NCBI RefSeq assembly: GCF_036898095.1
Contig: NC_090731.1
Coordinates: 137,317,345 to 137,381,344, forward strand
From: Palaemon carinicauda
Taxonomy: Eukaryota; Arthropoda; Malacostraca; Decapoda; Palaemonidae
Length of the DNA: 64,000 nucleotides
Direction: 5' to 3'
Every line of letters starts with the position of its first letter. The stretch's first letter is position 1. Both the position numbers and the translations under genes were made by a program. Below are positions 12,296-21,889 of this stretch, piece by piece. Below the pieces are notes generated by a model. The model saw only the letters and a program-made list of their open reading frames with translations, was not told the DNA's origin and searched no databases.

Positions 12296-12340
12296 TTGTT
12301 CCGTAACCGAAATACAAACCACGCTATTTACATTGGGTGA
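12296..12340 (-). repeat. DIRS-B ICR segment complementary to its left end
   Basis: TTGTTCCGTAACCGAAATAC onward matches, in inverted orientation, the element's own left terminus at 17488-17530. Placed next to the right-end complement (12294 inward), this is the ICR arrangement expected of DIRS1-type elements and pairs the two ends in the circular intermediate. Confidence 0.88.
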
Positions 12341-12799
12341 CTTAACCCTTAGGTAGGGTGGCAAGTCCCAGCCTTACTGGCTTTGGCTTTGCCCGGGGAC
12401 TCAGAATCCGAGTGTGTAGCACTCGAGATAAGGAGTCCCTGCACCTCGCAAGGTTCTTGCTCCGCAAGGAACATGCGGCCTACATAAGCTTGTGTGTGAA
12501 GGAATGAAGTGTGACTCGTCCTAGGAAGTCGACCTGAATTCCTTTAGATGGAGCTCTAGGCTAGGACGTTCCCAATACCACCTCGTCAGGGTATGGGGGA
12601 CGTAACAGCATTCTCTAATACTAGGAACACAAGGAAGCATGGTTTACCTGCAGTGGTTTGAGGTCAGCTGTGCAGAGAACCCAGGATGCTGCTTTCCCCA
12701 AGAGAGGGGAGGATGAAGAAAAGAGTACGGGCCAGGCATACTTTTTCATTCATGCAGACTAAAACTGGGTAACAATGCCCTCAACCTTCTGCTACTTGT

Positions 12800-13870
12800 C
12801 CATTAAGGAGCCTGAGGTTAGACCAGCTGTTGTGTAGCCACCACAGGGCTGATAGAGAACGTATCGAGCCTCCTGTGTGTCACGTCCTGCAGGTAGTGGG
12901 CTGTGAAGGTCGTTTGGCGCTTCCAGACCCAGCCTGTAGAACCTGCGTCACTGAGAAGATTCTCTTGAATGTCAGGGACGTAGTGATGCCTCTGACATCG
13001 TGTGCTCTAGAGCGACGTGACGGAGGAGGGTCTGGATTCAGGGAGTGGTGGATGACCCTGCGAATCCAAGCTGAGATGGTGTACCTCGTGACCCTCCTCT
13101 TCGTCCTTCGTGTGTTCACAAACAGGGCATGCACTCGAGGACGAACTGCAGCTGTTCTGTTAAGATAGAGCCTCAGCCTCCGTACTGGGCACCGTAGGGG
13201 ATGGTCTGGGTCATCTGTTACAGAACAGAGACTCAAAATCCTGAAGGAGTCGAACCATTGGTCCGGAACTCCAGGATTTTGAGTCTTAGCAACAAAACTC
13301 AGGGACGAACCCGGATGTTACCTCCCCCATCCCCTTGAATGGGCGACGTCATGCGAGAGACCATGAAGTTCACTGATTCGCTTGGCTGAGGCCAGAGCGA
13401 GCAGGAACATCGTCTTCCAAGACAGGTGACGATCAGAAGCCTGGCGTAATGGTTCGAACAGAGGTCTCTTAAGAGACCTGAGGATACGAACCACGTTCCA
13501 TGGAGAAGGTCTCACTTCCGACTGAAGGCAGGTAAGCTCGTAGCTTCGTATGAGTAGTGAAACTTCCAGCGAGGAAGAAATGTCCATTCCCTTCAGCCTG
13601 AAGGCCAGGCTTAAGGCTGAGCGTTAGCCTTTCACCGCCGAGACCGAAAGGCGCATTTCTTCCCGCAAATATACAAGAAACTCGCTATTGCTGGAATAGT
13701 GGCATCGAGAGGAGAGATACACCTTCCACGACACCAACCACAGAAGACTCTCCACTTCGCCAGGTAGACCCCTGCAGATGACTTTCGCAGGTGTCGAGAC
13801 ATCCTCTCCGCAACTTGTTGCGAAAAGCCCCTCTCTGTGAGGGGATGCTGGATAGACTCCAGGCATGAAG
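12800..13870 (-). pseudogene. DIRS-B tyrosine recombinase (broken)
   Basis: Minus-strand frames 13318-13587 and 12880-13236 contain S-A-K-R-I-S-E-L (first catalytic Arg), then R-A-H-D-V-R-G (H-x-x-R). A frameshift follows, after which an H-Y-L-Q-D-V reading would supply the catalytic Tyr. N-terminal part lies in 13624-13866. This enzyme integrates the circular DNA copy without target duplication. The motifs are preserved although the frame is interrupted at least twice. Confidence 0.82.
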
Positions 13871-14836
13871 CCGAAGCGATGCTACCGCTTTGTGGAAAAT
13901 GTTGCAGTGTGGTTGTTTGAGTAGCTCGTGTCGTGGAGGAAGTTCTCTCGGGAGTTCCGTCAGGAGCTGCAGAAGGTCCGGGAACCACTGCATGATGCCA
14001 TAACGGAGCTATTAAGGTCATTGACAGGTTGACCGATATTCTGGTCTTGTTGAGCACCCTTCTCATCAGACCGAACGGTGGGAAGACGTAAACGTCGATG
14101 TTGTCCCATCGTTGTTGGAAGGTATCTTGCCAGAGTGCCTTGGGGTCCGGGACTGGGGAACAGTACAGCGGAAGCTTGAAGTTCAAGTCCGTCGCGAACA
14201 GGTCCACCATCGGGGAACCCCACAAAGTCAGGACTTTGTTGGCTACTAGCGGATCCAAAGACCACTCGGTACTCACTATCTGCAATGCTCTGCTCAGACT
14301 GTCAGCGAGCACATTCCTCTTGCCCGGAATGAAACCAGTCGATAGTGGAACCAAGTGGACTTCGGTCCATCTCAGTATCTCTACTGCAAGATGGGATAGC
14401 TGTTGTGAAAAGGTATCTCCTTGCTTATTGATATAAGCCACTACCGTGGTGTTGTCGCTCACGACCACCACGGAGTGAGTCGCCAGGATCTGTTGGAATT
14501 GTTGAAGTGCCAGATATACGGCCTTCATTCTAGCAGATTGATGTGCAGGCACTTTCCTGATTCTGACCAGAGGCCTGAGATCCTGTGGTTCAGAACGTGG
14601 GCCCCCCACCCTTCTTTTGAAGTGTCCGAAAACAGCATCAAATCCGGGGGGAGGACGAGAAGATCCACTCCCCTTCGAAGGTTTCCCTCCGTCCCCCACC
14701 ACTGAAGGTCTGTCCGTTCTGCCGGACCCATAGGGACCAGAATGTCCGGGGAATCGAGGCCTTGATTCCACCGGGACTTGAGCCGCCATTGCAGGGATCT
14801 CATCCTGAGGCGGCCGTTTGGAACCAGCCGGGCCAA
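13870..14836 (-). pseudogene. DIRS-B RNase H domain and connection
   Basis: Minus-strand frames 14525-14836 and 13632-14789 together give L-F-S-D-T-S-K-E-G-W-G-A-H, N-L-L-E, M-K-A-V-Y-L-A-L and V-V-S-D-N-T-T-V-V-A-Y. These are the D, E and D of the RNase H core typical of DIRS pol. The domain removes the RNA strand of the hybrid. One frameshift lies between the first and second motifs, near 14525. A C-S-P-V-P-D-P block follows, shared with DIRS-A, C and D. Confidence 0.82.
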
Positions 14837-15720
14837 GGGGAAAGGTGCCCTAGGAGAGGAACCACAATTGGGCTGGAAGCTCTTCTCGTCCGAGGAAAGG
14901 ATCTGTGACCCTCCTCAGCCTTGCTATCCTGTCGTCTGATGGAAAGGCTTTGTGGAGATTGGTGTCCAATATCATGCCTAGATATACCAGTCGTTGAAAT
15001 GGAGGCAGTGAAGACTTCTCGGGATTTACCATGATCCCTAGATCTTGGCAACATCCCAGAAGCTTGTCTCGGTGTCGAAGAAGGGTCGATTCCGAGTCTG
15101 CCAGGATCAGCCAGTCGTCCAGATAGCGGAGGAGACGGATGCCGATCCTGTGTGCCCACGAAGATATCAGGGTGAACACACTGGTGAATACCGGTGGTGC
15201 TGTGGAGAGACCGAACACAGCACCTTGAACTGGTGGATCTTGTTGTCTAGGCTGAACCTTAAGTACTTCCTGGAAGACGGATGGATTGGGATCTGGAAGT
15301 ACGCGTCCTTCAGATCCAGTGTACACATGAAGTGTACACTGTCTCTGTGTCTGCTGTCTCCATGCTGAATGGAGTTTGTTTGACAAACTTGTTCAGAGAT
15401 GCGAGGTCGATGACGGGACTCCAGCCTCCAGACTCCTTCTTTATGAGAAAGGGTCGACTGAAGGAGCCTGGGGAGCTGTTGACGACCTCCTGGAGAGCAT
15501 TCTTCTTGAGCATGGTCTCAAATTCTGCCCAAAGGGCTAGCCCCTTTACCCATCCCATGGCATAGGAGCTCAACGCCACTGGATTTGCTGTCAGGGGAGG
15601 AAGAGACGTTAAGAACGGGACACGATATTCCTGACTGATCACGGGGATCGTCCAGGAATCGGACTCGAGTTGCTGCCACCTGAATGCGCAACTTTCCGGC
15701 ATCCCCCCACTGGTGGACAT
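14837..15720 (-). pseudogene. DIRS-B reverse transcriptase (two frames)
   Basis: Frames 15310-15720 and 14850-15386 (minus). The first carries P-F-L-I-K-K-E-S-G-G-W and V-I-D-L-A-S-L-N-K-F (fingers). The second carries F-G-L-S-T-A-P-P-V-F-T and R-Y-L-D-D-W, the catalytic Y-x-D-D box in the form usual for DIRS RT, then L-V-Y-L-G-M. A frameshift near 15310-15386 separates them at the D-L-K-D-A-Y motif. Best-preserved RT core in the window. Confidence 0.87.
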
Positions 15721-17238
15721 GCAGGGGGATTGCCAATCCTAGTGCTCGTGGCCTTGGCCACTCCCTCTAGGATTCTTGCCTTCCCTGGAGGACTTTCTGC
15801 CCTCCTTGTCTTTGACAGGAAAGGGCTACTGGTTGGACACGTTCGTCTTTGCTGCCGCTACCGGTTTCGTCGTCTTGGATTGGCGAGGTTGTTGAGGTGC
15901 TGGAGGTTTGTAGGGCTTATATGTAAGAGCCCTTTGGAGAAGAGAATCGTGGTTCGATTTCTTCCACCTCTCAGCTACCTGTTCCGTATCCTTGGGCTCA
16001 AACAGACTCTTTCCCAAGATGGAAGTGTGTCTGAGCCTACAGGTATCCACGGCTGGAACCTTCGAGTGGAACCTCTCGGCCACCGCATCACGTTTCAAGA
16101 TCGAGTTTGCCCATAAGTTCGAAACTTGGTGGGCCAGAAACTTGATGGTACGTGTGCCCGAGAGGAGGAAGGTCACCAGGGCTTTCCTGATGCTCTCCTT
16201 GGACAGATCCTGGGGTCGCAGCAGGATGCCCAGAGACCCTAGCCAGACATCCAGCCACGAAGTGGCCTGTATGGGCAATTTGCGACCTTCTCCTGACTCA
16301 GGATCTCTGTTGCCGAGGATGTCACCTGCCGGCTAGAGAGTCTCTCAAGAGAGAAACCCCTGGAAAGCTCTTCCACGGAGTGGTGCTCTGAATCATGCTG
16401 CTCTCCTCCTGGTGAACTCGCAGCAAAGTCTCTTGTCCCCAAAGGTTCTACTTGGGGGAACTCTTAGTCCTTCGATTCCCTCCTAGGAGGGATACGTAAC
16501 TCCAACAAAGAAGTCTGAGGGCTCTTCTCTCCTTAACACGGGACGATTCTCCTGCTCGAGGTGGGGTTTCTCCCATTGGTGCGGTGGGAGAAGGTCTCAC
16601 CTTGGTAGAGGGAGCGCGCTGGCACTCGCGCGATAGGAAAACCCCAGGGGACGCGCGAGAGACGCTGGCGCTCGCGGGATGGGAAAAAACCCAGGGGTCG
16701 CGCGCGAGAGACCGTTGAAAACATTCTCGTGCGGGAGCGCGGGCGAGACATCATAGGGTGAGCAGGAATCAGATTGAAAAGCCCGTGAAAAATGTCGGCG
16801 CATGCGCGCGGCTGTCAGCGCACACGCGTACGAGGTTGTTGCCGCTTGAAGATCGTCGGTGCTTGTGCGCGAAAGAAGATCGACAGCGCTAAAGATCGAC
16901 GGCGCTGAAAGATCATCGGCGCTTGAAGATCGTCGGCGTTTGCGCGCGAAAGAAGATCGTCGGCGGTTGCGCGCGTAAGAAGATCGTCGACGCTTGAGCG
17001 CGTAAGAAGATCGTTGGCGCGGGGAACCATAGGAGCCTGCGCGCAGACGATCGTCGGAGCTTACATGGGTAGGAAGCTGAAGGAACGACCGAAGGACCAA
17101 GAGAGAGACCGTTCCCCATGAAGTGCAACCGCGGTGGCCTGGAACTACATAGTAACGTTGTTGTACACTACACACACACAGCACATCACTGAAAAGGAAA
17201 CTTACTATATTTCTATACCCAAATATATACGTAAGCAT
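15721..17238 (-). pseudogene. DIRS-B gag with internal repeat region
   Basis: C-terminal frame 15826-16278 holds T-S-W-L-D-V-W-L, Q-V-A-E-R-W-K-K and a proline/lysine-rich tail, shared with DIRS-A and C. N-terminal frame 16597-17238 has V-P-G-H-R-G-C, probably a mutated C-P-G gag start, then a basic Arg/Ser-rich repeat (R-R-R-S-S-Y-A-R-N pattern) made by a GC-rich minisatellite. Binding of nucleic acid by the basic repeat is inference. Confidence 0.65.
16848..17065 (-). repeat. GC-rich minisatellite in DIRS-B gag (~30 bp unit)
   Basis: Repeats of a unit around GAAGATCGTCGGCGCTTG with GCGCGCGAAA, seven or so degenerate copies, very rich in CpG compared with the AT-rich surroundings. On the minus strand all three frames stay open through it, which produces three overlapping basic or acidic ORFs. 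Confidence 0.8.
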
Positions 17239-17239
17239 A

Positions 17240-17530
17240 AAGAATGTTTATTTATATATATTAAGTAGTTAAGAAAAGACAAAACATTAATGGCTGCCAA
17301 GCGAGGGTGAGAGCAGACACGTCTGCCCACCACCCGAGCCAAAAGCGAATTGAATAAGTTCACCGATGTGAGAGGGGGGAGGGGTAGCCAGCTACCCCTC
17401 CCCTACCCCCTCACTAACTAGCGAGGGGGTAGTTAACCCTCGTTAAAAATCTAATGGCTCGCCATTTCAGCTACGCCGAAAGTAATACCCAATGTAAATA
17501 GCGTGGTTTGTATTTCGGTTACGGAACAAT
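17240..17530 (-). repeat. DIRS-B left terminus and leader
   Basis: Minus strand starts TTGTTCCGTAACCGAAATAC at 17530 and runs through GGCGTAGCTGAAATGGCG and a C-rich block (CTACCCCTCCCC). The same layout occurs at DIRS-E from 63710. A polypyrimidine-AG precedes gag near 17197. Confidence 0.88.
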
Positions 17531-17960
17531 ACCAATTCAAGGTGCTGTGCTTAAGCTTGTCCACAGCCCTCAGGTGTTCACAAGAGTTTTCTCCCCAGTG
17601 TCGACCCAACCTGAGCTCACATGAACGACATTTGTTTATAATGTTATTTATACAATTGGCTGATTCTAGCAGACTCTGTAAAGACCGTTCTCCTACAACG
17701 GGACAGGCTCCTTGAGTTTTGCTGCGATCTGGTGATTGTAATAAATCTCGAAAAGTCCTTTCAACACTATCTCAGAAACTGGTATACCTCAGGATCCATA
17801 TAAACACTCTACTAGGCAAATTCTTTCCACCCGAGAGCAGAATAGAGAGGCTAAGGTGAACAATACGTCCTTTTCTGATGTGAGACACTCTACCAGCACA
17901 CGTGTGGCCTTGCCTGTTAGGACACCTCACCTTCATGGAATGTCTGGTCTCCAACATCAG
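17530..17960 (+). pseudogene. DIRS-A reverse transcriptase, C-terminal fragment
   Basis: Resumes directly after DIRS-B with Q-F-K-V-L-C-L-S-L-S-T-A, equivalent to F-K-V-L-C-F-G-L in DIRS-C. The Y-L-D-D-W box region is degraded beyond recognition. Later K-L-V-Y-L-R corresponds to the L-V-Y-L-G motif. Confidence 0.75.
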
Positions 17961-18442
17961 TCTCTGCATCCGGTCTCTCCAGTGACAGCTGTAGACCTTT
18001 TGGTCTCAGCACAACTACCCCTTGAATACTCAAGTTCTGGTAGGGTCAGAGCGAAAGAGAGATCTGAGTTGGTGGGTGCAAAACACCAACCTCCTCAGTG
18101 GAGTAGATCTTCCCTCTCCTCACCCATATTTGATGCTCTTCACAGTTGCATCAAAAGAAGGGTGGGTGCCTCATCTGTTTCAGCACACGGCCCCCAGACT
18201 GTGGTCCAAGTCAAAGCTGCAGTGCCAGATAAACCTTCTGGAAATGAGAGCAGCATTCCTGGTTCTCAAACAATTCCAGGAGACTCTGTATTGTTGATGA
18301 GCAACAACACCATGGTAGTGGCTCACTTAAACAAACAAAGAGGTACTTTTTCACAACAGCTATGCCACCTAGCTGTAGAAATACTCGGATGGATGAAAGA
18401 CAACTCGGTAGCCCTATCATCCTGTTTCATCCTCGGCAAAAG
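17961..18442 (+). pseudogene. DIRS-A RNase H, first part
   Basis: Frame 18022-18297 has L-M-L-F-T-V-A-S-K-E-G-W (the first Asp is replaced by Val) and N-L-L-E-M-R-A-A. Frame 17856-18446 then gives L-M-S-N-N-T-M-V-V-A-H and F-I-L-G-K-R, where NLT-1 interrupts. Loss of the first catalytic Asp and the frameshift mean no activity. Confidence 0.78.
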
Positions 18443-19102
18443 GTAGTAGGTTAGCCAGGGCACCAGCCACCCGTTGAGATACTACAGCTAGAGAGTTATG
18501 GGGTCCTTTGACTGGCCAGACAGTACTACATTGGATCCTTCTTTCTGGTTATGGTTCACTTTCCCTTTGCCTACACATACACCGAATAGTCTGGCCTATT
18601 CTTTACAGATTCTCCTCTGTCCTCATACACCTGACAACACTGTGATTATCCAGCAATTCTTCTTCGCCCAAGGGGTTAACTACTGCACTGTAATTGTTCA
18701 GTGGCTACTTTCTTTTGGTAAGGGTAGAAGAGAGACTTTAGCCATGGTCATCAGCTCTTCTAGGAGAAGGACACTCCAAAATCAAACCATTGTTCTCTAG
18801 TCTTGGGTAGTGCCATAACCTCTGTACCATGGTCTTCCACTGTCTTGGGTTAGAGATCTCTTGCTTGAGGGTACACTCGGGCACACTATTCTATCATATT
18901 TCTCTTCCTCTTGTTTTGTTAAAGTTTTTATAGTTTATTTAAGAAATATTTATTTTAATGTTGTTATTGTTTGTAAGATATTTTATTTTTCCTTGTTTCC
19001 TTTCCTCACTGGGCTATTTTCCCTGTTGGAACCCATGGGCTTGTAGCATTCTGCTTTTCCAATTAGGGTTGTAGCCTAGCACATAATAATAATAATAATA
19101 AT
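18443..19102 (+). mobile_element. NLT-1: non-autonomous LINE-tailed element
   Basis: About 660 bp beginning GTAGTAGGTTAGCCAGGGC and ending in (AAT)n. The last ~170 bp match the L1 3' UTR. Flanked by AAAAG on both sides (18438-18442 and 19103-19107), a short target duplication; DIRS-A RNase H continues across it. Contains an open frame 18498-18800 (100 codons, starting M-G-S-F-D-W-P) that is recognisable in NLT-2 and NLT-3. No reverse transcriptase. Confidence 0.88.
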
Positions 19103-20054
19103 AAAAGAAATGTTCTGACAGACAATCTAACCAGAGCGACTCGGATAGTTGGCTCCTAGTGGTCCTTAAATTGTCAGATAGCCAAAAGTCTTGACTTTAT
19201 GTGGTTCACCGACATTAGACCTGTTCACAATGTGTCTCAAGCTTTCCATGTGTGCTGCTCGCCAGTACCGGATTCCAAGGCAACTTAGCAAGATGCCTTT
19301 CAACATCAGTGGGACAATGTAGACGTCTATGCGTTCCTGCCTTTTCGCTTAGTGAGGGGGCTTCCATACCAAGTAAGAGCATAACAAGACCTGTCGATGA
19401 CCCTCACAGCTCCAATGTGGCAATATGCAGAATGGTTCCAATACCTTCTACGTCTACTCACAGAGGTGCTGAAGGAGCTTCATCCACTTCCCAATTTTAT
19501 CAAACAACGACATTTAAAGAGTTGCCTCAATACAGTGCCCTTGCTACGACTTCACACTTTATCTAGCATCTCCTCTCTGAGAGGCTTTTCGCAAGCAGTT
19601 GAGAAAAACATATCTGAGAGTTGTTTACAGACATCTACTTGGCAAAGTGAGCAAACTTTTGTGGTTGGTGTCGTGAAAGGGATATCGCTACTCTCAACGC
19701 CACTACCCCGGTGATAGGAAAGTTCTTACTGTACCTCAGGGAGTAAAAACTCTACCTTGGTCTTTGGGGTGAAAGGCTGCTGCTCAGTCTTGAGCCTTGT
19801 CTTTAGACTGAACGGAGCTAACATTTTCTCCTCAACGAAATTGCCTCCTCATACGGTTTTTCGAGCTTACCTGCCCTCGGTTGGAAGTCAGACCACCTCC
19901 TTGGAATGTAGTTCATGTTCTACTATCCCCGAACGGAGCATCATGCGAATCGCGGGGTCAGTCATCAGATCGCAACTTGACACTTAACTCAATTTCCTTC
20001 TCGCCATGGCCTCTACTAAGAGTCAGTGAGTTGCTTGGTCTCTATGACATAGCC
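19103..20054 (+). pseudogene. DIRS-A RNase H end and tyrosine recombinase, first part
   Basis: Starts R-N-V-L-T-D-N-L-T-R-A, the end of RNase H. C-C-S-P-V-P-D-S follows near 19250, then recombinase N-terminal sequence in 19397-19714 and 19757-20049. The motif L-L-R-V-S-E-L-L-G-L stands where active copies have K-R-I-S-E-L. NLT-2 interrupts after Y-D-I-A-Y. Confidence 0.72.
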
Positions 20055-20100
<46 letters not shown>

Positions 20101-20764
20101 ACCTCAGCTATAACCCTAGTTAGAAAAGCAGGCTGCTATAAACCCAAGGGCTCCATCATAGGAAAATAGCTCAGTGAGGAAAGGAAATAAGGAAATATAC
20201 AATAAGAGAAGTTTAAGAATAATAACAACCTTGAAATAAATCTACAGTATTATATATAATGTGAACTATAAAAATTTTAAAGTAACAAGAGGAAGAGAAA
20301 TAAGATAGAATAGTGTGCCCGAGTGTACCCTCAAGCTAGAGAACTCTAACCTAAGACAGTGGAAGACCATAGTACTGAGGCTGTGGCACCACCCAAGACT
20401 AAAGAACAATGGTTTGATTTTGGACTACAGTATACCTCTCCTAGAAGAGCTGCTTGCCACAGCTAAAGAGTATCTTCCAGCCTTACCAAGAGGAAAGTAG
20501 CCACTGAACAATTACATTGCAGAAATTAACCCCTTGAGCGAAGAAGAATTTTTTGGTAATCACAGTGTTGTCAGGTGTATGACAGAGGAGAATGTGGAAA
20601 GAATAGGCCAGGCTATTTGGTGTATGTGTAGGCAAAGGATAAATGAGCCTTAACCAGAGAGAGGGTTCCAATGTAATCCTGTCTGGCCAGTCAAAGGACA
20701 CCATAACTCTCAAGCTGTAGTATTACAAAGGGTGGTTGGTGCCCTGGCCAACCTACTACTGTAC
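20055..20764 (-). mobile_element. NLT-2: non-autonomous LINE-tailed element, minus strand
   Basis: Reverse-oriented copy of NLT-1: (TTA)n at 20055-20100 is its tail, then the complement of the CCAACTAGGG and GGGCTATTTTCC blocks, and its head ends at about 20759 (CTACTAC). TATT flanks both sides and the DIRS-A recombinase frame (Y-D-I-A-Y-S-R-G-W) continues across. Its small ORF (20483-20713, minus) aligns with that of NLT-1, with one in-frame 3-base deletion. Confidence 0.87.
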
Positions 20765-21190
20765 TTATTCAAGGGGATGGGTGCAGGTAACACTTGCCAT
20801 CATCCTCGAGTTCATTGCCAAATCTCAAAATCCAGCTGTAGAAGACCCTAGGTTCAGGACTTTCCAGATTGAGTCTCCGTACTGTAACCAAGGACCCAGA
20901 TCAGTTGTTTCTGACCTGTAAAAGCGCTGAGGCATTATATTAAATGAATTACAGGAGCTGACCCGCATGTAAACAAGCTTTTCGTGAGCACGGGCTGGGT
21001 TAATAGGAGAGTCACCAAGAACACAATCTCCTCTTAGGTTTGCCAGGTAATAGATCGGGCCTTGAATGTTAGGGACGTAAGTACGTCCCTAGCGTTTAAA
21101 AAGAATTCTGCGGCACGAGTACTTCAAGTGTGTGTTTAGAAGTGTCAGATGACCTTCACAACTCACTACCTGCTAAATTTAATCCACAGG
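20765..21190 (+). pseudogene. DIRS-A tyrosine recombinase, second part
   Basis: Resumes with S-R-G-W-V-Q-V-T-L-A and later R-A-L-N-V-R-D near 21050-21070, where active copies have R-A-H-x-V-R-G, so the catalytic His is lost. A T-H-Y-L reading near 21160 corresponds to the catalytic Tyr. Several stops. Confidence 0.7.
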
Positions 21191-21713
21191 AGCCTGGATA
21201 CTTTCTCCATAATCCCTATGATTACTGTACAACATGTGGCTTAAGATACCTCAGCTCTCTTGCAGCTTGAGTGCAGACAATACCCATGATTAGTTTGGGG
21301 TAAATGGTAGAGCGACTTGCCTCTTCTTCCTTCATATACCCCTCTCTTGGGGCACAGCACCTGTGAAGTTCTGCAAGCTGGCCTCCTCTGTCTGCAGATA
21401 AGAACCATATCCCATATGTAGCCTAAAGTATGAAATATTTTTATGTCCCTGTCCTGCCAGCATCGGGAAGTCAGGCTATGTCTAGGTTAAGTAAGTGGAG
21501 TGTACCACTCCAAGAATCCTTACCTGGTCATGTCACAGTGCTTAGTTCTCACACATTCACATTGATTGCCCCGGCCATCAGCTCTTGTACATATTTGAGA
21601 GTTCACAAGGTGCCAGGGTGCTTTTATTACGCTCGATTGAATCTTGGAGTCACACCCCTGGTCAAATTCCCAGCCACTTTGGTTAGGACTTCCACCCACC
21701 TAATAGTGATCTC
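21191..21713 (+). other. DIRS-A 3' region between recombinase and ICR
   Basis: No convincing frame. Similar in layout to the stretch 27210-27665 of DIRS-C (CTTCCTTCATATACCCCTCT here, TTTCTTTATTCTTCCCCTCT there, followed by GGGGMACAGCACCTG). Non-coding 3' sequence of the element. Confidence 0.6.
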
Positions 21714-21870
21714 CATAGTAAAGAGCAAAAGTGTTTGTATTGTGTGTTGGAACATATAACAAATTTGAAAGTAATTTTGTAACTATACAAGCCTTGAGCT
21801 CTTTACTCATCTGGCCAGCCCCCTGTAAGTCCGACCTGCATTCAAAAGTGACATAATACAACCGGTGGAT
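21714..21870 (+). repeat. DIRS-A internal complementary region
   Basis: 21716-21757 is the complement of the DIRS-A left terminus at 5378-5420 (TAAAGAGCAAAAGTGTTTGT and TGTGTTGGAAC). It is followed by ACAAATTTGAAAGTAATTTT, the complement of a right terminus of the same kind as in DIRS-B and C. No matching outer right terminus follows. Confidence 0.82.
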
Positions 21871-21889
21871 GTGTGAGCCGGGTGGCTGT

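Larger units (their letters stand above)
12016..17530 (-). mobile_element. DIRS-B, structurally complete DIRS-type retrotransposon
   Basis: Inserted in the RT gene of DIRS-A in the opposite orientation. In minus-strand order: left terminus (17530), leader, gag (17238-15721), RT (15720-14837), RNase H (14836-13870), tyrosine recombinase (13870-12800), ICR (12340-12296) and right terminus ending at 12016. About 5.5 kb, a usual length for DIRS-like elements. The plus-strand host frame matches on both sides. Frames carry several stops, but all domains are present and CpG-rich, so it looks younger than DIRS-A. Confidence 0.88.

Noticed and set aside
12880..13587. Phage or integron integrase
   Set aside because: The tyrosine-recombinase motifs belong with DIRS-type RT, RNase H, gag and ICR; there is no prokaryotic context.
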